Origin: Pseudomonas sp. B21-023
GTDB taxonomy: Bacteria; Pseudomonadota; Gammaproteobacteria; Pseudomonadales; Pseudomonadaceae
NCBI RefSeq assembly: GCF_024749165.1
Contig: NZ_CP087190.1
Span: 5,615,501 to 5,679,500, forward strand
Length of the DNA stretch: 64,000 nt
Direction: 5' to 3'
A program made the translations under genes and the position numbers. A model generated the notes under the pieces. It was not told where the DNA came from and made no database searches. It saw nothing but the letters and a program-made list of their open reading frames with translations. The stretch's first letter is position 1. Each line of letters opens with the position of its first letter. Below are positions 58,980 through 64,000 of the stretch, in pieces.

Positions 58980-59128
58980 TGTTCACTCCCACGCAGTGCG
59001 CGACTCCAGGGCGCGCAACGATCGGAAACGCACGGGGATTGCCCGTGTGGGTTCGAGTCGTGCGGCGCGCCGATTGGTCAGCGGGTACGCAGTGGGGTGA
59101 CTATAAAGTCATAATAACCGTAATTTAA

Positions 59129-59137
59129 ATACCTTTA
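59129..59137. promoter_or_regulatory. ATACCTTTA motif before the second tau-like operon
   Basis: ATACCTTTA in an AT-rich block 150 bases upstream of the dioxygenase start. The same motif class occurs before ssuE (16250) and between the porin and tauA (18786). Confidence 0.3.
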
Positions 59138-59190
59138 TTGCATATACATATGAATATGCTAAGCCCTGCTCCAGCCTACAAAGCGAGGGC

Positions 59191-59280
59191 GTGGGAGCGG
59201 GCTCGCCCCGCGATGACGTCGGCAGCAACAACCTCGCTGCCTGGGCGAACGCCATCGCGGGGCAAGCCCGCTCCCACAGG
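59191..59280. repeat. REP inverted pair, CGGGGCAAGCCCGCTCCCAC type
   Basis: GTGGGAGCGGGCTCGCCCCG on the left faces CGGGGCAAGCCCGCTCCCAC on the right, about 45 bases apart. It lies in the 321-base gap between lapC and the dioxygenase gene; the rest of the gap is the AT-rich promoter region. Confidence 0.85.
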
Positions 59281-59300
59281 ATTTCCGCCCCATCGAGCGA

Positions 59301-60677
59301 TCAACGCTCGCGCAAGGCTTCGGAGCGCGCCTTGATGATCGGCTTGAGCAGGTAGCTCATGATGGTCTTCTTGCCGGTCATGATATCCACCGTGGCCACC
59401 ATCCCCGGGATGATCAGCAGCGGCTTATCTTCCGTGCCCAGGTGACTCTTCTCGGTACGCAACTTGATCAGGTAATAGGTGGTCTTCTTGTCTTCGTCGG
59501 TGATGGTGTCGGCACCGATCTGCTCGAGCTTGGCCTTCATCCCGCCATAGATGGTGTAGTCATAGGCGGTGAACTTGACCGTGGCTTCCTGGCCCGGGTG
59601 CAGGAAGGCGATGTCCTTGGGCAGGATCTTCGCCTCGACCACCAGGGTGTCGTCCAACGGCACGATCTCGATGATGTCGCTGCCCGGCTGGATCACGCCG
59701 CCGATGGTGTTGACCAGCAGCTGCTTGACGATACCGCGCACCGGCGAGATGACCATGGTGCGGTGCACGCGGTCGTCCAGCGCCTTGCTGGTGGCAGTGG
59801 CCTTGTTCAGCTCGGTACGGGCCTCGTTGAGCTGGGTCAGTGCCTCGCTGCGGAACTTGCCGCGGGTCTCCTCGATCTTGCTCTCGACCTCCTTGATCGC
59901 CGCCTCGGCCCGCGGGATGGCCAGGGTGGTGGAGTCCATCTGGCCCCGGTTCTCGACCTCGGCGCGGCGCAGGCGCAGTACCTCGACCTGGGAAATAGCA
60001 CCCTGAGCCACCAGTGGCTCGGACATCGAGATTTCCTGGCGCAACAGCTGCAGGCTGTTGGCGTACTGGGCGCGCTTGGAATTGAACTCGCGCAGCTCCT
60101 GCTGCTTCTGCACCAACTGCTGCTGCAGGCCGCCGATCTCGTCCTGCAACTGCTGGCGACGGCTCTGGTACAGCGATTGCTCGTTGGCGGCCTGGCTCGG
60201 CGCGGCCTTGCGCAGCTCTTCGTCGATCTGCAGCGGCTTGTCCTCGACCTCGGCCGTGAGGCGCTGCACGCGCAAGGCCATGGCCAGACGCGAAGCCTCG
60301 GTCTCGTCGACATTGGAGGCGAAGCGGGTCTCGTCCAGACGCAGCAGCGGCTGGCCGACTTCGACGATCTCCCCCTCCTTGGCGAAGATCTCGGCAACGA
60401 TGCCACCTTCGAGGTTCTGGATCTTCTGCACCTTGGACGACGGGATGGCCTTGCCCTCCCCGCGCGTCACCTCGTCGATGGGCGCGACGCTGGCCCAGAC
60501 GATGAGAAACAGGAAGAACGCGATCACCCCCCAGATGGTCAGGCGCACCACTCGCGGCGCGTCCTCGATCAGCGCCTTGTTGACCTCGGGCAGCGGCTGC
60601 CCGGCCAGCGACTCGGAGCCCTTGAAGTAGCGGCGCAGGCTGTCCTTGAAACGCCCCATATCCAGCTTATGCAACAC
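59301..60677 (-). CDS. lapC: LapC, membrane-fusion protein of the adhesin secretion system
   Basis: HlyD/PrtE-type adaptor of 458 residues. One membrane segment (LTIWGVIAFFLFLIVWASVAP near 47-67), then a lipoyl half (KIQNLEGGIVAEIFAKEGEIVEVGQPLLRLDE), long coiled coil (about 120-280) and the second half near VISPVRGIVKQLLVNTIGGVI. It joins LapB to LapE to export the giant adhesin LapA. The GTG at 60677 has AAGGGG seven bases upstream and overlaps lapB by 11 bases; ATG 60659 is an alternative. Confidence 0.9.
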   Translation of the reverse strand: MLHKLDMGRFKDSLRRYFKGSESLAGQPLPEVNKALIEDAPRVVRLTIWGVIAFFLFLIVWASVAPIDEVTRGEGKAIPSSKVQKIQNLEGGIVAEIFAKEGEIVEVGQPLLRLDETRFASNVDETEASRLAMALRVQRLTAEVEDKPLQIDEELRKAAPSQAANEQSLYQSRRQQLQDEIGGLQQQLVQKQQELREFNSKRAQYANSLQLLRQEISMSEPLVAQGAISQVEVLRLRRAEVENRGQMDSTTLAIPRAEAAIKEVESKIEETRGKFRSEALTQLNEARTELNKATATSKALDDRVHRTMVISPVRGIVKQLLVNTIGGVIQPGSDIIEIVPLDDTLVVEAKILPKDIAFLHPGQEATVKFTAYDYTIYGGMKAKLEQIGADTITDEDKKTTYYLIKLRTEKSHLGTEDKPLLIIPGMVATVDIMTGKKTIMSYLLKPIIKARSEALRER

Positions 60678-62823
60678 TGATCTGCCCCTTCTTCAGCGCA
60701 TCCATGACGGCGGCTTTCGGGCCATCCGCGACGATCTGTCCACGATCGATGACGATCAACCGGTCCACCAGCGACAGCAGCGACGCCCGGTGGGTGACCA
60801 GCAGCACAGTCTTGTTCTCGATGACCGCGGCCAGGCGCTGTTTGAGGCGCTCCTCACCGGTGTTGTCCATGGCGCTGGTGGGTTCGTCGAGCAGCAGGAT
60901 CTGCGGATTGAGCAGCAGTGCCCGCCCCAGGGCGACGTTCTGCCGCTGGCCACCGGAGAGGTTCTGCCCGCGCTCGCCGACCTGCAACTCGTAGCCGTCG
61001 GGGTGCAGGCGGGCGAATTCGTGCACGCCGGCCAACTCAGCGGCCTGCAAAATCAACTCGTCCTCGATGTAGCGGGCGCCACTGACCAGGTTGTCGCGCA
61101 GGGTGCCGGCCAACAGCTGGATATCCTGGGGCACATAGCCGATGTTGTGGCGCAGTTCGCTGACGTCGATCTGGCGGATGTCCACGCCATCGACCAACAG
61201 CGAGCCGTTGTCCGGCTCGTACAGGCCGACGATCAGCTTGGCCAGCGAGCTCTTGCCCGAGCCGCTGCGGCCGATGATGCCGACCTTCTCGCCTGGGCGG
61301 ATGTTCAGGTTGATGCCCTTGAGCGCCTGGTTCTGCTGGTTCGGGTAGGTGAACTCGACGCCGCGGAACTCGATGGCGCCCTGCAGGACCTGGCGGCTCA
61401 GCGGACGCTCTTCGAAGTTGCGCTCCTGGGGCAGTTCCATCATCTGGTCGGTGGCGACCATGGTCACCTTCGCTTGCTGGTAGCGGGCCAGCAGGCCGTT
61501 CAGCGAGCCCAGCGGGCCAAGGGCGCGACCGCTGAGCATGTAGCAGGCCACCAGGCCGCCCATGCTGAGGTTGCCGTCGATGATCAGGTACACGCCCACG
61601 CAGATCATCGCCACGCCGGCCAACTGCTGGATCAGCAGGGTGATGTTCATGGCCAGGCCCGACAGCACCTTGACCCGCAGTTCCAGGCGGCTGAGGGTGC
61701 CGAGGGTCTGCTCCCACATGTACTGGCGCTCGCTCTCGGCGTTGTTGACCTTGATCCCGTCCAAGCCGGCCAGGGTCTCGATCAGGCTCGACTGGCGCTC
61801 GGAGGCCAGGGCCATGGTGCGTTCCATGGTCGCCATCAGCGGCTTCTGCAACGCGTAGCCGATACCCAGGGCCAAGGGGAAGGCAAGGACCGGGATCCAC
61901 ACCAGGTGCCCGCCGATGATGGCGATGACCATCAGGATCAGCAGGGTGAACGGCAGGTCGATCAGGCTGGTCAGCGTCAGCGAGGCGAGGAAGTCGCGCA
62001 GGCCCTGGAACTCATGGATGTTCTGGGCGAAGCTGCCGACCCGCGCCGGGCGGTACTTCATGGCCATGCCGACGATGCGCTCGAACAGCGTCGCCGAGAT
62101 GATCAGGTCGGTCTTCTTGCCGGCCAGGTCCAGACAGAGACTGCGCAGCCCCTTCAGAATCAGGTCGAAGACATAGGCCCCGGCGATACCTACCGCCAGC
62201 ACCCATAGCGTCGAGGTGGCCTGGTTGGGCACGACGCGGTCGTACACGTTCATCACGAACAGCGGCGCGGCCAGGGCGATCAGGTTGATCACCAGGCTGG
62301 CGGCGATGGCATCGATGTACAGCCATTTGCTGCGCAGCAGCGTGTCGCGGAACCAGGAGCGCGCGCGTGGGATCAGGTTGCCGTGGTTGACGTCGAACTT
62401 GTGCTGGGGCTGGGCGAAGAACACCTTGCCGCTGTAGTCGCCCTGCAACGCCTCACGGGTGACATGCACTTCGCCGCCGTCGCTCTCGCTGAGCAGCAGC
62501 CGCGCGGTGTCCTCGTTTTCCCAACCCAGCAGCACCGCGCAGCGGCCTTCCTTGAGCAGCAGCATCGCCGGCATGGCGATGCTGGGTATCTGCTCCAGCT
62601 TGCGCTGCAACAGGCGCCCCTGCAGCCCGGCCCGGGCGGCCGCACGCGGCAGCAGCCCGGCGGTCAGGCGTTGCGAGGGCAAGGGCAGCCCGGTGGTCAG
62701 CATGGCCCGGCTGGCGGGCTTCTGATGCAGGACACACAGGGTCAGCAGACTGTCCAGCAGCGGGTCGTCATGCTGACTGCGTGGATCGTGGCTGAGTTGG
62801 ACTCGACTGACTTCGGATTCCAC
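60667..62823 (-). CDS. lapB: LapB, type I secretion ABC transporter
   Basis: 718 residues: an N-terminal C39-like domain (about 15-135, no convincing catalytic Cys-His pair, as in secretion ATPases that only bind substrate), a six-segment membrane domain, and an ATPase domain with GRSGSGKSS, the signature LSGGQRQNVALGRAL and ILLLDEPTSAMD. Exports LapA, the adhesin for irreversible attachment in Pseudomonas. 44 bases after lapE. Confidence 0.9.
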   Translation of the reverse strand: MESEVSRVQLSHDPRSQHDDPLLDSLLTLCVLHQKPASRAMLTTGLPLPSQRLTAGLLPRAAARAGLQGRLLQRKLEQIPSIAMPAMLLLKEGRCAVLLGWENEDTARLLLSESDGGEVHVTREALQGDYSGKVFFAQPQHKFDVNHGNLIPRARSWFRDTLLRSKWLYIDAIAASLVINLIALAAPLFVMNVYDRVVPNQATSTLWVLAVGIAGAYVFDLILKGLRSLCLDLAGKKTDLIISATLFERIVGMAMKYRPARVGSFAQNIHEFQGLRDFLASLTLTSLIDLPFTLLILMVIAIIGGHLVWIPVLAFPLALGIGYALQKPLMATMERTMALASERQSSLIETLAGLDGIKVNNAESERQYMWEQTLGTLSRLELRVKVLSGLAMNITLLIQQLAGVAMICVGVYLIIDGNLSMGGLVACYMLSGRALGPLGSLNGLLARYQQAKVTMVATDQMMELPQERNFEERPLSRQVLQGAIEFRGVEFTYPNQQNQALKGINLNIRPGEKVGIIGRSGSGKSSLAKLIVGLYEPDNGSLLVDGVDIRQIDVSELRHNIGYVPQDIQLLAGTLRDNLVSGARYIEDELILQAAELAGVHEFARLHPDGYELQVGERGQNLSGGQRQNVALGRALLLNPQILLLDEPTSAMDNTGEERLKQRLAAVIENKTVLLVTHRASLLSLVDRLIVIDRGQIVADGPKAAVMDALKKGQISVA

Positions 62824-62867
62824 GCGGCGCTCTCTTCATCCTTGCGGGGGTGGGTTCAAGGCGCCTT

Positions 62868-64000
62868 TCAGTTCATGCCTGGCAGGTTCACCTTGGGTTT
62901 CAGGTCGTTCTGCACAACGGTGGCCATCGGGGCTACGACACCCTGGCTCTTGAGCAGCTGGCCAATGGTCGCCTTGATTCGGTACTGAGTAAACATTTGT
63001 ATGTTCTTCACCTCTACCAGACGACGCTGGGCGGTGAAGGTTTCATTCTCGCTGTCGAGCAAGTCGAGCAGGGTTCGCTCGCCCAGGCCGAACTGCTGTT
63101 GGTAGGCGCTGCGCACCCGGTTGCTGTGATCGACGTACTGCTGTGCGATCGGCACCTGGGCGTTGGCGTTTTCCAGAGCATTCCATGCCAAGCCTAACTC
63201 CTCATTGAGCTGGCGCAAGGCGTTGTTGCGAATGTCCAGGGCCTGGTTGGCCAGATACGACTTCGATTCCAGGTCCGCCTTGTTGCTGCCGCCGGCGTAC
63301 AGGTTGAAGTTCATGCGCAGCATGGCCTGCCACTCGTTGTTGTGGCCCACCGCGCCGTCGAGGTTGTTGTCGGCCGTTCGTCCGAGTTCGGCATCGAAAC
63401 GCGGATAGAAAGTAGACTTTGCCGCTTCGTATTGCTTCTCGGCAGCCGCGATGTCCGACTCGGCCGAACGCAGGATCGGGCTCTCTTCGACCAGTTGGTG
63501 ACGCGCCTCTTCGAGGGTGGCCGGCAGCAGGTCGACAAATGGCGCGGGCGTGCTTAACTCGTCGGGCATTTGCCCGACGACGCTCAGGTAGTTGGTGTTG
63601 GCATCGGCCAGGTTGGTCTGCTCGGTGATCAGGTTGTTGCGGGCCTGGGCCTGGCGCGCTTCAGCCTGGTCGAGGTCGGCCATGCGGCCTACGCCACGGC
63701 TGGTGCGCAACTTGATCTGGTCGAGGATGCGCTCATGGTTGCGCAGGTTTTCTTCGGCCAGGCGCACCATCTCACGGCGCGACAGGACGTCCAGGTAGAC
63801 CTGGGCGACGGTCAGCGCGGTACGCTCGGAGGTGCCCAGCAATGAATAGGCGCGAGCGTTGACGGTGGCTTGTTGACGCCCGACCTCGCTGGAGGTGGCA
63901 AAACCGTCAAAGACCATCTGCCGCAGGCGGATCGCCGATTCGCCACGGTTGAGCGTCTCCCAGCGGTTGCGGGTGCTTGGGCTGTCGGTGCCCTCGCGGC
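62868..64000 (-). CDS. lapE: LapE, TolC-family outer-membrane channel (5' end outside window)
   Basis: The 3' 377 codons or so of an open frame running past the right edge without a stop. Typical TolC repeats: AQVYLDVLSRREMVRLAEENL near the start, GRMADLDQAEARQAQARNNL, and the C-terminal NSLAWNAL-type half (LNEELGLAWNALENANAQV). Fits LapE, which opens the outer membrane for LapA. First known gene of lapEBC. Confidence 0.85.
   Translation of the reverse strand, partial: REGTDSPSTRNRWETLNRGESAIRLRQMVFDGFATSSEVGRQQATVNARAYSLLGTSERTALTVAQVYLDVLSRREMVRLAEENLRNHERILDQIKLRTSRGVGRMADLDQAEARQAQARNNLITEQTNLADANTNYLSVVGQMPDELSTPAPFVDLLPATLEEARHQLVEESPILRSAESDIAAAEKQYEAAKSTFYPRFDAELGRTADNNLDGAVGHNNEWQAMLRMNFNLYAGGSNKADLESKSYLANQALDIRNNALRQLNEELGLAWNALENANAQVPIAQQYVDHSNRVRSAYQQQFGLGERTLLDLLDSENETFTAQRRLVEVKNIQMFTQYRIKATIGQLLKSQGVVAPMATVVQNDLKPKVNLPGMN

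Overview
The window is chromosomal DNA of a Pseudomonas of the P. putida group. The basis is the gene content and order (hslO, hslR, rimBK, ompR-envZ, tex, gshA, a complete ssu operon, tau genes, ubiD, rho, trxA, ppx, ppk, hemB, lapEBC), the high G+C, and scattered REP palindromes of the pseudomonad type. No rRNA, tRNA, CRISPR, integrase or phage genes were seen. About 54 protein genes are supported; only one, lapE at the right edge, is cut by the window.

Region 1 (0-11.3 kb) is core housekeeping: redox and heat-shock chaperones (hslO, hslR), a PAP2 phosphatase, the rimBK ribosome-modification pair, the ompR-envZ two-component pair with a hairpin between the genes, tex, a thioesterase, gshA and a TetR regulator.

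Region 2 (11.4-28.2 kb) is devoted mostly to sulfur: the alkanesulfonate operon ssuEADCBF, the 1-Cys peroxiredoxin lsfA, an OprD-family porin, the taurine operon tauABCD, a BCCT (choline-type) transporter whose leader carries TTGAAC/GTTCAA palindromes, a serine acetyltransferase and a cystine ABC importer. Short AT-rich motifs recur in front of several of these units.

Region 3 (28.2-42.1 kb) is again core: chaC, ubiD with an iron-sulfur flavin reductase, rho, trxA, ppx, ppk (tail to tail), hemB, a DedA protein overlapping a fatty acid hydroxylase/sterol desaturase gene, elbB and a YaiI-type protein.

Region 4 (42.2-55.2 kb) holds a cytochrome c-FTR1 iron permease fusion, a four-gene envelope operon with a YcfL-like and an LpoB-like lipoprotein, a REP-associated tyrosine transposase (RAYT) bracketed by two roughly 100-bp inverted arms, a tightly coupled MarR-FUSC-DUF1656-HlyD-OprM efflux operon, a Sel1-repeat protein, and a small HTH-WCX regulator that appears to lack the WYL domain.

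Region 5 (55.3-64 kb) contains a second tau-like cluster (dioxygenase plus ABC importer) of unknown substrate, then the type I secretion operon lapE-lapB-lapC for a large biofilm adhesin, running in from beyond the right edge.

Most of the window is well-known biology. The observations most worth checking are the RAYT unit with its long inverted arms, the hairpins in the rho leader and between ompR and envZ, the palindromes before the BCCT and MarR genes, the LpoB-type envelope operon, and the HTH-WCX regulator. I did not find a convincing wholly new system.
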